Notes under the pieces: model-generated | The model's input: the letters and a program-made list of their open reading frames with translations, nothing else | The model's database searches: none | Told to the model about the DNA's origin: nothing | Origin: an uncultured Lachnospira sp. | GTDB taxonomy: Bacteria > Bacillota > Clostridia > Lachnospirales > Lachnospiraceae | Assembly (NCBI GenBank): GCA_910585095.1 | Contig: CAJUBU010000001.1 | Coordinates: 124,001 to 188,000, forward strand | Length of the DNA stretch: 64,000 bases | Direction of reading: 5' to 3' | Shown: positions 8,267 through 16,450 of the stretch, one piece after another | Layout of the letters: every line of letters starts with the position of its first letter | How positions within the stretch are numbered: position 1 is the first letter of the stretch | Position numbers and translations under genes: made by a program

Positions 8267-9528
8267 TTATTATTATCACCCAATTCTATTTCAATGTAAC
8301 AATACTTACCATCCTTAAAAAAGTAATCTTTCTCTTTGTTATAATATTTAGAGTAACTACTTCCTTCGATTTGATTCATTATTGAAAGCAACCCATTTAT
8401 TCTATCAAAATGCTCCTCAATCATATTAATAATGCCATGTAGGCTATAATCGCTTAATGATCTATAATCATCCACTTCTAAAACTTTTATGAAAGAATCA
8501 ATAATAAATCGATTTCTTAATTTTATATCTATAGAATTATCTACATTCTCTTTTTGAGTAAAGAAAGCATAATTGATATAATCCTTATTTTGATTACTGC
8601 ATTCATCATGCCAATTATTGTTAATTGTGTTATAACAGATCCCCTTGAAATCTAACTTTTTCAACAATTGAGTAACAAGCTGAGGTATTACATATTCCTC
8701 AACAAAATAAGACTTATTACGACCCTTGACATTAGGGAAACTACATACGCAACTTAAAAGAAACTTGCAAAAATAGGAATTAAACAATTCATAATCAATT
8801 GCATGCTCTAAATCTTTACCATTAATTGTCATATCAAAAATTCTATCAAACCAAGCTGCCTCATCAGATTTTAATCTATATTGAGCAATATATAAATTTT
8901 CATACTCATCCCTACTGCGGATTGATAACTCATTAAATATTCCTGATATACTATCAGTCAAATATAATAAAGGCTGCCCAGTGATACTGAATCTTTGGTT
9001 ACGAATTTTGTATGCTTGCATAAATGGAATGTGAAACATATCTGCCTTATCTAATTGAGTTTCAGAAACTCTGCCTCTATAAAGAATGCTTGTTTCGGGC
9101 AAAATATATCCAGGAATATTTGATATTTTTAGTTTATTGCTAAGGATGTGATCCAAGACCTTTATGGAAGCGCTCAAATCGCATGAAGTCCAATGATAAT
9201 AAACCTCCCTTATCAACAAAAACATTTCAGTTATTATGGAAACTTTTTCTGAAACCCCTAATAACTGATCATCAAATATGATTTTTCTTTGAAATTCCTC
9301 TTTTTTTACACTGTCAAGAACATTTTCCACATATCTATATAAGGATGTAGAACTCCCTTTTAATCTATCTACCTCAAAGCATTTAATCAAATTAGCTGTA
9401 AATATTTTCCAATATTCTATTAATGCATTCTCATAGTTATGACCTAACATCTGTGCATCATGTATTAATCTAGCTTGATATTCATATGTAAAAAAATCTG
9501 ATAATCCTAGATTCTTCTTAATTTTCAT
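8263..9528 (-). CDS. RES-domain protein (putative NAD+-acting enzyme)
   Basis: A 421-residue protein. From about residue 148 it shows RES-family hallmarks: ILYRGRV, then NQRFSITGQPLLYLTDS and a glutamate in IFNEL, comparable to the family pattern of two arginines, a glycine-rich turn with LYL, and a glutamate. Known RES proteins (about 150-230 residues) are toxins that degrade NAD+ and are neutralised by an Xre-type antitoxin. Here the protein is about twice as long, with an N-terminal helical region of about 145 residues, no Xre partner is adjacent, and it is coupled to UDP-glucose dehydrogenase. It could be a toxin or a metabolic enzyme using an NAD- or nucleotide-like substrate. The domain assignment rests on motif pattern only. 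Confidence 0.6.
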   Translation of the reverse strand: MKIKKNLGLSDFFTYEYQARLIHDAQMLGHNYENALIEYWKIFTANLIKCFEVDRLKGSSTSLYRYVENVLDSVKKEEFQRKIIFDDQLLGVSEKVSIITEMFLLIREVYYHWTSCDLSASIKVLDHILSNKLKISNIPGYILPETSILYRGRVSETQLDKADMFHIPFMQAYKIRNQRFSITGQPLLYLTDSISGIFNELSIRSRDEYENLYIAQYRLKSDEAAWFDRIFDMTINGKDLEHAIDYELFNSYFCKFLLSCVCSFPNVKGRNKSYFVEEYVIPQLVTQLLKKLDFKGICYNTINNNWHDECSNQNKDYINYAFFTQKENVDNSIDIKLRNRFIIDSFIKVLEVDDYRSLSDYSLHGIINMIEEHFDRINGLLSIMNQIEGSSYSKYYNKEKDYFFKDGKYCYIEIELGDNNK

Positions 9529-9552
9529 ATTTAAAACCCCTTTCTTAAATTA

Positions 9553-9790
9553 TTAGTACCTATCTTTAAAATACTCCATGGTTTTACCAATGTCTTCCTT
9601 GATTGGAACTACAGGCTTCCAATTCAGTTTCTAAAGCCAAAACAGGTATTAGTGAATACTCTCTTTTATTTCTCATCCTCTTAAAGACTTTTGAAAAAAT
9701 TTTTTTAACAGTATCTTCATTATTCTCAACAAAAGGTTTTAAATCTTCATCGACCAAATTATTCTCTGCTTTTTTCTTGTATAGCAATTA
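9553..9790 (-). pseudogene. Remnant of a nucleotide-sugar epimerase/dehydratase
   Basis: The last 25 codons read KLNWKPVVPIKEDIGKTMEY followed by FKDRY-stop, which is the characteristic C-terminal end of extended SDR sugar-nucleotide epimerases. Upstream the frame is lost: the adjoining open stretch (9584-9787) encodes an unrelated-looking 67-residue peptide in another frame. This is a decayed 3' fragment, probably of a UDP-sugar epimerase that once accompanied ugd. Confidence 0.5.
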
Positions 9791-9895
9791 ACGATGCTGA
9801 TCCATTACCCACATATAATTATTGTATAATTCCTCTATATAAACACTCGAAATTTTTCCCATGATTGACCTCTTAAATATCACCATATACTTATA

Positions 9896-10204
9896 CTATC
9901 TGAAGTAGAATAATCTTTTTTTATTCAAATCGTAAAGAACTTCTATAACATCTTTTATTTTTAAAACTCTATCATAATAGCAATCTGATATTGTTTCAAC
10001 ACATTCTTTTCCTTTAATATTGTATTTTAAAACTAGCTCTTTATAATACACCTAGAATCCAACAGTTTCATCATAATTAGATAAAGATATGCCTGTTTCG
10101 CACAGATAATTATTAAAATAATCCTTTTGACTCTTGGATGAATATGTAATCTGATTTTTTATTACAACGCTCGCCACAGTTACACTCATCATCTTCTTCA
10201 ACAT
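9896..10204 (-). pseudogene. Small gene with internal stop, unknown family
   Basis: From an ATG at 10204 with an excellent ribosome site (GAGGGGG, 8 bases) a frame of 103 codons runs to 9896, interrupted only by a TAG at 10052-10054 after 50 residues. The first part begins MLKKMMSVTVASVVIKNQIT; the part after the stop contains CVETISDCYYDRVLKIKDVI. Either the gene is inactivated by a nonsense mutation, or only the 50-residue N-terminal peptide (10052-10204) is made. I do not recognise the family. Confidence 0.45.
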
Positions 10205-10278
10205 TAATATTACCCCCTCTGCTCAAAAAGATTTCTTCAAGTTTAAATTTCATTCATAAAAGCCTTATACCGTTTTGC

Positions 10279-11142
10279 TTAGATGTTAATAACACCTACT
10301 TTTATGCTGCCATAATATTTGCCTAAAAGATGACAGAGTAATTCAATACAATTTAACCCTGAATCATTTTCTCTTTTTACAATCCCTACAATGTTTTTAA
10401 GCAACATCTTATAAATACCAGGATCACAGTTAACCTTGCCTCCATAAACCTTTTGCAATTTACTGCTTGATACTCCATTTCTAAAACTTTTCTTAGCGAT
10501 GCCTTTCAATGTCGTTACATTATGTGCATAAATAATTACATCTGGCATATATACTAGCTTTGCACCACTATCAATAGCACGCCAACACAAGTCAACATCT
10601 TCCGCATTATTTGCAAAGAATTTACTAAAGCCTTTTATTTTATATAACAACTTTCTCTTATAAGCACAATTAGCGGTAACAAAAGCATCATTGAGTTTCT
10701 TTTCTTTCACCATGTAAGCTTCATCAGGAAAATTCATAATAAGATTCCATGCTAAATTTCCCCAGTATTCTTCATAGTGATTCTCTGAGGGTGCATTCAT
10801 TACTTTACCGCCAAGTCCATCTATGTCTTGTTCTTCAAAATGCTGTTTAATATTCTTTAACCAATTACCATCAACTATACAATCCCCATCAGTAAAAGCA
10901 ACAATATCCCCTTTGGCTTTTTTTATTCCTACATTTCTTCCAACTGCGGCTGTTCTATCAGGATTACTTAACAGAATAACATCAGGATAGGCTTTTTTAA
11001 TAATGCTTACAGTATGATCAGAAGAACTTCCGTCCACAACTATTATTTCCAACGGAAGAAGCGATCCACTGTAAATTGCTCTAAGTGTATCAAGAATTCT
11101 TTTTTCTTCATTAAAAACAGGAATCACAACTGATATTGTCAT
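10279..11142 (-). CDS. Family 2 glycosyltransferase
   Basis: A cytoplasmic GT-A fold transferase of about 287 residues. Seen: the start ISVVIPVFNEEKRI, the nucleotide-binding segment IIVVDGSSSDHTV, the metal-binding DGDCIVDGNW, and the acceptor-site region NNAEDVDLCWRAIDSGAKL. No clear membrane helices. The ATG at 11142 has AAGGAG 8 bases upstream and is preferred over the GTG at 11151. It follows the radical SAM gene at 11158-12294 by 15 bp, so it belongs to the same operon. It probably glycosylates the product or carrier made by the island; the sugar is unknown, with UDP-glucuronate from ugd a candidate donor. Confidence 0.88.
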   Translation of the reverse strand: MTISVVIPVFNEEKRILDTLRAIYSGSLLPLEIIVVDGSSSDHTVSIIKKAYPDVILLSNPDRTAAVGRNVGIKKAKGDIVAFTDGDCIVDGNWLKNIKQHFEEQDIDGLGGKVMNAPSENHYEEYWGNLAWNLIMNFPDEAYMVKEKKLNDAFVTANCAYKRKLLYKIKGFSKFFANNAEDVDLCWRAIDSGAKLVYMPDVIIYAHNVTTLKGIAKKSFRNGVSSSKLQKVYGGKVNCDPGIYKMLLKNIVGIVKRENDSGLNCIELLCHLLGKYYGSIKVGVINI

Positions 11143-11157
11143 TAAAATCACTCCTTC

Positions 11158-12294
11158 TTAAAATTTAGCATCTTTAATCCAATTACAATTTTTGCAAAAT
11201 TCGGGAAGTAAGTTTTTTGCCATCAACTTCCTAAACTCAATATACTCTGCACCATTCCATATTTCATCAAATGACTGATTCTTAAGTGAACCCATATGTT
11301 TTTTCATATTAAAACAACAAGTTGTAACATTCCCTCTGATGTCAATGTAACATCTTTCAACAGCCCATTGACACACCTTATTAGCACACCATGTATTTTC
11401 TTTCCAATCGCTTATTGTCACAGCCTCTGAATAATAATCATCTGCCAGCGAAACATTCTGCATTGCATCTAATGCGTTCTTTTTTCTTTCTATAATCTCA
11501 ATAATCATTTCTTCTCTTTGGGGTAATTCCAATTGTTGAGAAGTAAATTGATATGTTGGAAAGGTAACCTCCACACCCAAACGCTGTCCAATATTTCGTG
11601 CTGAAATCAAACTATCTATTAAAAGAGAATAGTAATACTCAACTTGATCTGTTTCATTCCCTATACACGGATTCACACCCAATCTGTGAAACCGAACGGA
11701 ATATATCCCATACTCTGCTGCAAGTTTGATGATATCAGGCAGTTCTCGTATATTTTGCTTTGAAACAACACAATCAAAATTTTTTTTCAAACGTGGAGCC
11801 ACAGTATTTAATTGTGTCAGATTTTTTAAAAACGTCTTCCAGCTTAGTCCACGTCTAATCATTTCAAATGTTTCAGATGTAGCTCCGTCACAGGAAATAT
11901 TTAGAAACCAAAATGTGTCACTGAAAAATGACCAAAGCCCCTCTGGCACAAAACAAAGGTTTGTATTTGTTCCAAGTTTAACACCATATTTATTAAAACA
12001 CCGAATATTATATTCTATAGAAGAACAAAGAAACGGTTCTCCATCGCCATTCAACATAATTGTTTCACAGTATGGTAAAACTGGCTCTATTTTCTCGATA
12101 ACAGACAGATCTAAATCATTGCTGCCCCGATTCCCTAAGTAAAAATGATTACACATGATGCATTCTGCATTGCATCGATTGGTCTGTTCGATTTGAATAT
12201 AGGCAGGATAGAAGTTTACTTCCCCGTTTTCTTCTGAAGATTTGTATATATCAATGTTTTTTCTATTATTTTGTTTATATCTTTCATAATTCAT
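11158..12294 (-). CDS. Radical SAM/SPASM protein (paralogue group, member 1)
   Basis: A 378-residue radical SAM enzyme. The 4Fe-4S/SAM motif is CNAECIMC (C41, C45, C48), followed by the GGE-like LNGDGEPFL and the SCDGAT segment. The C-terminal SPASM-type region carries further cysteines (CQWAVERCYIDIRGN, TTCCFN, FCKNCNW) for auxiliary iron-sulfur clusters. SPASM enzymes commonly modify peptides, but also proteins, sugars and other small molecules. It shares its core with 14360-15682, 17702-19069 and 19066-20610 but lacks their long N-terminal extensions. Substrate unknown. Confidence 0.85.
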   Translation of the reverse strand: MNYERYKQNNRKNIDIYKSSEENGEVNFYPAYIQIEQTNRCNAECIMCNHFYLGNRGSNDLDLSVIEKIEPVLPYCETIMLNGDGEPFLCSSIEYNIRCFNKYGVKLGTNTNLCFVPEGLWSFFSDTFWFLNISCDGATSETFEMIRRGLSWKTFLKNLTQLNTVAPRLKKNFDCVVSKQNIRELPDIIKLAAEYGIYSVRFHRLGVNPCIGNETDQVEYYYSLLIDSLISARNIGQRLGVEVTFPTYQFTSQQLELPQREEMIIEIIERKKNALDAMQNVSLADDYYSEAVTISDWKENTWCANKVCQWAVERCYIDIRGNVTTCCFNMKKHMGSLKNQSFDEIWNGAEYIEFRKLMAKNLLPEFCKNCNWIKDAKF

Positions 12295-12330
12295 TATACA
12301 GTTTCAAAGCCTCCATCAACAATTGCAATA

Positions 12331-13416
12331 TCAACAATTGCCATCAAGCATCATACTTATTTCCGATGTACATAAATACCAACATCCTTCACATTCGCAC
12401 CTCAGCATTCTTTCTCTGTAGTTCTTGAGTTTATCAGAATGCCATATCTCAGAAAGATTGTTCTTTCCCAGATTGCCTACTGGTTCGAACATATATGACC
12501 AACAAGGCTTTACGTTCATAAATGCATCAATACATAAATTGGTGTATCCCACCTTGCATATATAATCATTTGGGAGCGTATTCCCATTGATGAAGTAATC
12601 TGGAATATGCTCCAAAAAACCAATTGAATTAGCAATTGTTTTATTTTTCTTTTTTATTTCAATTAAATTAGATACTAATTTGTTAATTTGGTCTTCATCT
12701 GCAATAGAAAGATTGTCAGCATCATGTTCTCTTTTATGGTATGGAATAACTTGTACCTTAATTTCTTTTTTCTGCATAAAATTTACAAGTTTCATAAAAT
12801 CTGAATAATTATCATTAGTCAAAACAGCAGAAACATGGATTTCTGCATACTCATATTTCTCACGCAGCTTTTGCGCAGCCTCTATACCTGACATTACTAA
12901 ATCAAAGCTAACACCTCTCTGCTTTTCATAAACAACTTGATCTACTGAATCAACAGAAATAACAATATATCTTAATCCCGCATCACCAAGTTCATCCCAA
13001 AAATGTTCTAGTAAAAGACCATTAGTTAATAAAACTGGTATCATTTTACAATCAACTACTTTTTTTATAATTTCTACAATATCATCTCTCAGCAATGGCT
13101 CACCGCCACTTATAGAGATTGCATGAACGCCCATTTGAGCTGCATCTTCAATGGTTCTCATAACAATGTTATATGGAACGAAACTCTTTTTTTCATATAC
13201 AGTTCTATCTATGGCATGGGAACAGTAGACACAGTTTGAATTACAGTAATTAGTAAGCTTAAATAAGAGATACCTCAATTTGATCTGTTCGTCTTTTTGT
13301 ACGATAGCTTTTTCAACATCATTTGTAACTGTTCTAATGGCACTGTTTTTACTTTCTGCATAAAGATGCTCCCTCAATGCGTACATATCAGTAAATAAGT
13401 TTTCGGTTTTTGTCAT
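12331..13416 (-). CDS. Radical SAM/SPASM protein, divergent from the paralogue group
   Basis: About 361 residues. Motif CNSNCVYC (C58, C62, C65), classical ISGGEPLL, and a C-terminal SPASM-like segment (CIDAFMNVKPCWSYMF, then CECEGCWYLC). This looks more like standard peptide-maturase or MoaA-type proteins than the four paralogues nearby. An upstream TTG is in frame at 13440, but the ATG at 13416 has GAGG 8 bases before it and starts 10 bp after the stop of the phosphotransferase gene. Substrate unknown; operon context suggests it works on the island's product. Confidence 0.83.
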   Translation of the reverse strand: MTKTENLFTDMYALREHLYAESKNSAIRTVTNDVEKAIVQKDEQIKLRYLLFKLTNYCNSNCVYCSHAIDRTVYEKKSFVPYNIVMRTIEDAAQMGVHAISISGGEPLLRDDIVEIIKKVVDCKMIPVLLTNGLLLEHFWDELGDAGLRYIVISVDSVDQVVYEKQRGVSFDLVMSGIEAAQKLREKYEYAEIHVSAVLTNDNYSDFMKLVNFMQKKEIKVQVIPYHKREHDADNLSIADEDQINKLVSNLIEIKKKNKTIANSIGFLEHIPDYFINGNTLPNDYICKVGYTNLCIDAFMNVKPCWSYMFEPVGNLGKNNLSEIWHSDKLKNYRERMLRCECEGCWYLCTSEISMMLDGNC

Positions 13417-13426
13417 ACACATGTCC

Positions 13427-14341
13427 TCATGTTCTTCCAAACATTTTATGTAATTTGCTATACCAGAGTGGCTGTTCCACCATAAATCCTTTGTGTTGAC
13501 TTATTAAACCATCCATCGATAGAATTGGTAATCCATCCACACTTCTCTCCGCCTCAGAAGTCATAATATTAATAGCCTTAATAATGGAATAAAAATTCAC
13601 AATCGACCAAAAATCTGCTGGTATTTCATTCTCAAAATAATAATTCAGCAAAAGATAATAAGTATAATATTCATCGGCAGAACGGATTAGATTGGATGCA
13701 TATACAAAATCTATATAAGGGTCTCCATACTGAATATCATCCATATCAATAAAGGTAATGTTGCCATCTTCTCTGACGATGATATTTCTCAAATGCATAT
13801 CACCATGAACAATTGTACAATGACGCGATTGTATAATTGGAAGCTTATCCACCATATACGACAATAATAACTCCTGAGTATTTTTATTTAAAAATGAGCA
13901 ATTTAAGATGCTCCTCAAAGAATCCTCTGTCCAAAAAGCAGTTTCGTTAGTTTGATTTGTCAAATGGATATTTCTTAATATATCAGCAACCTTCTTAATC
14001 TGACCTTTATGCTCTTCGTTTTGCTTTGATATGAAAACAGGGCTTATGGTATTCCCTGGCACCCATTCGCTCAATACCCAATACTCGTTTATAGTATTTG
14101 CGCTACATATATGGATAATTTTCTGAAATCCAGGTATGTTACACTGGCTAATTCGTATAAAGTCTCTCACTCTGCAAGGAGACAAATATATCTTTTTCAA
14201 GACATAGACCACTCTATCTGAGGATACAAGCCGCCAATATCGACTACATGACTCGATACTTTCAATATCGTTTATTGAACTTACACGTTGAAGAATCTCT
14301 TTTGGGAGAATCTCCATATAATTACTTATCAAATTATTCAC
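13427..14341 (-). CDS. APH/choline-kinase-type phosphotransferase
   Basis: A 304-residue small-molecule kinase of the aminoglycoside phosphotransferase fold. The catalytic loop IVHGDMHLRNIIV (HGDxxxxN) and the metal-binding FIDMDDIQYGDPYIDF are both intact; SEWVPG marks the hinge. Members phosphorylate hydroxyl groups of aminoglycosides, choline, homoserine or sugars. The start is a GTG with AAGGTG 10 bases upstream. Placed between two radical SAM genes, it may phosphorylate a biosynthetic intermediate or act in self-protection; the sequence alone does not decide. Confidence 0.82.
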   Translation of the reverse strand: MNNLISNYMEILPKEILQRVSSINDIESIESCSRYWRLVSSDRVVYVLKKIYLSPCRVRDFIRISQCNIPGFQKIIHICSANTINEYWVLSEWVPGNTISPVFISKQNEEHKGQIKKVADILRNIHLTNQTNETAFWTEDSLRSILNCSFLNKNTQELLLSYMVDKLPIIQSRHCTIVHGDMHLRNIIVREDGNITFIDMDDIQYGDPYIDFVYASNLIRSADEYYTYYLLLNYYFENEIPADFWSIVNFYSIIKAINIMTSEAERSVDGLPILSMDGLISQHKGFMVEQPLWYSKLHKMFGRT

Positions 14342-14359
14342 TTATCACTTTCACCTTGC

Positions 14360-15682
14360 CTATATAATTTCAGTTATACCTGGCAACATGCGCTTCTCCA
14401 ACAAATTGCAGTTTCTGCAAAAAAAAGGAAGTTTGCCAGTTTTGAACACTTCAGTTAATCTACGATAATTATCACCATTCCAAATTTCGTCTAAACTTTC
14501 ATAATTAAGATCTCCAATAAAGTATTTAAAATTTGAACAGCAAAAACCAACACGTCCTGTAGCTGATATATAAATATTATTTGTAATCCAGTCACATATG
14601 CCCTTTACCATTCTACTCGTTGGGCAAAAACATTCATTTGATATTTCTCTTTCAAGTTGAAGATTAGTACAATCAGAACCATGAACATTACATAACACTT
14701 CCTGCTCAGAACGATTCCAAAAAGGTATTTTCTCTATTTTATCTTGTTCATCATCTAATTTATTTTTATCTATATCTTCATACAGCTCCTTAATGCTACA
14801 TGGAACAAGTACTTCAACACCTAACTTCAGCCCAGTTTCATATGCTACCTTCAAATTATTGCGTAGAGTCTTGGGATATTCATCAACCGAATCTTCATAA
14901 TTGGCGATGACATAGTTTATACCTACTTTTGAAAACATCACTTTGTTTATTCCGAGTTCTGCTGCGAGTCGTACCATTTGTTCACACTGATAGAGATTCT
15001 GACGCATCAAAACAACAGAGAAATTTAATTGAAGATCAGGAGCTTCCTTGCGTACTTTTTTTATATTTTTAATAAATTTTTCAAATGACATATTTTGTCT
15101 TATGCCCTCAAAGACTTCTTTTGTCGCTCCATCGCATGAAATGTTGATAAATTGAAAATCCGAATAATACTCGTGTAAATATGGCGGAATTATCGAAAGA
15201 TTAGTATTCGTATACAATTTAACTCCATAATAATGATAATCGTCTAAATACATTGATAAATTTGGTGATAAAAAAGGTTCCCCAAAACCATGCAGTCCTA
15301 CTAATCTTACAAAAGGCAACCATTTCTGACACTTAAAAAAAACAGATTCTTCCATATTAAATGCCATTTTGTTTGCATAATAATAATGAAAGCACATAAT
15401 GCACCTAGCATTGCAGAAAGAAGTATGCTCAATTTGCATATTCATAGGACGATGAGTCCTTTGAGATACTAAATCTGTATAAAACTCTGCCCAAAATACG
15501 CATTCGTTGAAATTTTTAAGTGTTACATAGTTTTGTTCATTTAATAAGACAGCAAAAATATCTTGCACGTCATAATAATATTTTCCTTTGTACAGATATA
15601 AAATGTCATCATATTGTTGTTTTGCATCTCGTAGAAGATCCTTGATATGCGCAACATCTCCATTGATGATTAGTTGAGACAT
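14360..15682 (-). CDS. Radical SAM/SPASM protein (paralogue group, member 2)
   Basis: 440 residues. An extra N-terminal domain of about 80 residues of unknown fold precedes the radical SAM motif CNARCIMC (C90, C94, C97); LHGFGEPFL and SCDGATKEVF follow. The C-terminus has the SPASM-like cysteines (CDWITNNIYISATG, GFCCSN, FFCRNCNL). An excellent ribosome site, AAAGGAG, precedes the ATG. It starts 3 bp after the stop of the transglutaminase-like gene, so the two are tightly linked. The core is closely similar to the proteins at 11158, 17702 and 19066, which implies gene duplication within the island. Substrate unknown. Confidence 0.85.
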   Translation of the reverse strand: MSQLIINGDVAHIKDLLRDAKQQYDDILYLYKGKYYYDVQDIFAVLLNEQNYVTLKNFNECVFWAEFYTDLVSQRTHRPMNMQIEHTSFCNARCIMCFHYYYANKMAFNMEESVFFKCQKWLPFVRLVGLHGFGEPFLSPNLSMYLDDYHYYGVKLYTNTNLSIIPPYLHEYYSDFQFINISCDGATKEVFEGIRQNMSFEKFIKNIKKVRKEAPDLQLNFSVVLMRQNLYQCEQMVRLAAELGINKVMFSKVGINYVIANYEDSVDEYPKTLRNNLKVAYETGLKLGVEVLVPCSIKELYEDIDKNKLDDEQDKIEKIPFWNRSEQEVLCNVHGSDCTNLQLEREISNECFCPTSRMVKGICDWITNNIYISATGRVGFCCSNFKYFIGDLNYESLDEIWNGDNYRRLTEVFKTGKLPFFCRNCNLLEKRMLPGITEII

Positions 15683-15685
15683 CTG

Positions 15686-16450
15686 TTAATTCTCCTTTCG
15701 CGAACGCCTCATCAGAACAACTCCATTTTCAATTAGATGGATATACTCCTGTGCGGACATGCCTCCTTGTGGAGACTCAAATTCAACCAACTCACATATT
15801 TCTCCTTTATCGAGAAAAGGAACATGCCTCAGTATTGAGAAAATCAATTTGCATAACTTATTAAGATCCTTATTTCTTATTAAGATGAGCTTCCTCAAGC
15901 ATGTATTCCATGTTTTTCCATCATTATACAGTACAAATGTATGCCCTCTAATAATCTTTCCACTATGAAAACAAAACCGCTTAATACTATATCCTTTGGA
16001 TGCTAAAAAACTTGCTTGTATCTCCATCTTATCCCAACAACCTGTAATAGGAGCATCAAGAATACGGGTATCCATCATAGGCATATGCCAGTATCGCTTG
16101 AGAATATCTTCTTCTATATCAAAAAAATTTTTTTTAAAAGAATATCTGTCAGGATAACAATCTCTATATAGTTGATAAACACTTTCATATATTTTCTTGA
16201 CTCTTGGATTATCAAACTTGAGCCATTTATTTAAAACATCATTATGGAAAGGGAGCAATATAAGTTCTTCACTACAAGGAAGACCAACGGCACCACCATA
16301 CTCACCAAATTTTTTCAAATATCGTGTCAAATCGTTGAATGTACTTATTCCATATTCAAAGAACACTTCTTGAGACAGCGTTGTGTATTCAACTGAATTC
16401 CTCAATCTTGTGAACCTATCATATAATTCTTTTGCTTCATCTTCTCTCAT
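15686..16450 (-). CDS. Transglutaminase-like putative cysteine protease
   Basis: About 254 residues from the ATG at 16450 (AAAGG upstream; 14-bp overlap with the asparagine-synthetase-like gene). A longer start at 16477 is possible. The C-terminal half shows a transglutaminase-like triad: C138 in ITGCWDKMEIQASFLASKGY, H170 in IRGHTFVLY, and N182 after W181 (GKTWNT). In lasso-peptide systems a protein of this fold cuts the leader peptide and pairs with an asparagine-synthetase-like cyclase, the same pairing seen here. The N-terminal 130 residues are not recognisable and do not look like a PqqD-type recognition domain. Family assignment is by motif spacing, so moderate. Confidence 0.55.
   Translation of the reverse strand: MREDEAKELYDRFTRLRNSVEYTTLSQEVFFEYGISTFNDLTRYLKKFGEYGGAVGLPCSEELILLPFHNDVLNKWLKFDNPRVKKIYESVYQLYRDCYPDRYSFKKNFFDIEEDILKRYWHMPMMDTRILDAPITGCWDKMEIQASFLASKGYSIKRFCFHSGKIIRGHTFVLYNDGKTWNTCLRKLILIRNKDLNKLCKLIFSILRHVPFLDKGEICELVEFESPQGGMSAQEYIHLIENGVVLMRRSRKEN

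Noticed and set aside
9584..9787. Open frame of 67 codons treated as a gene
   Set aside because: It has no convincing ribosome site and its 3' part overlaps, in another frame, the clear C-terminal tail of a sugar epimerase; treated as part of a pseudogene.
10052..10204. 50-residue ORF as a RiPP precursor for the radical SAM enzymes
   Set aside because: Good ribosome site, but the frame continues past the single TAG with protein-like sequence, and it lacks a recognisable leader/core organisation. More likely a broken small gene.
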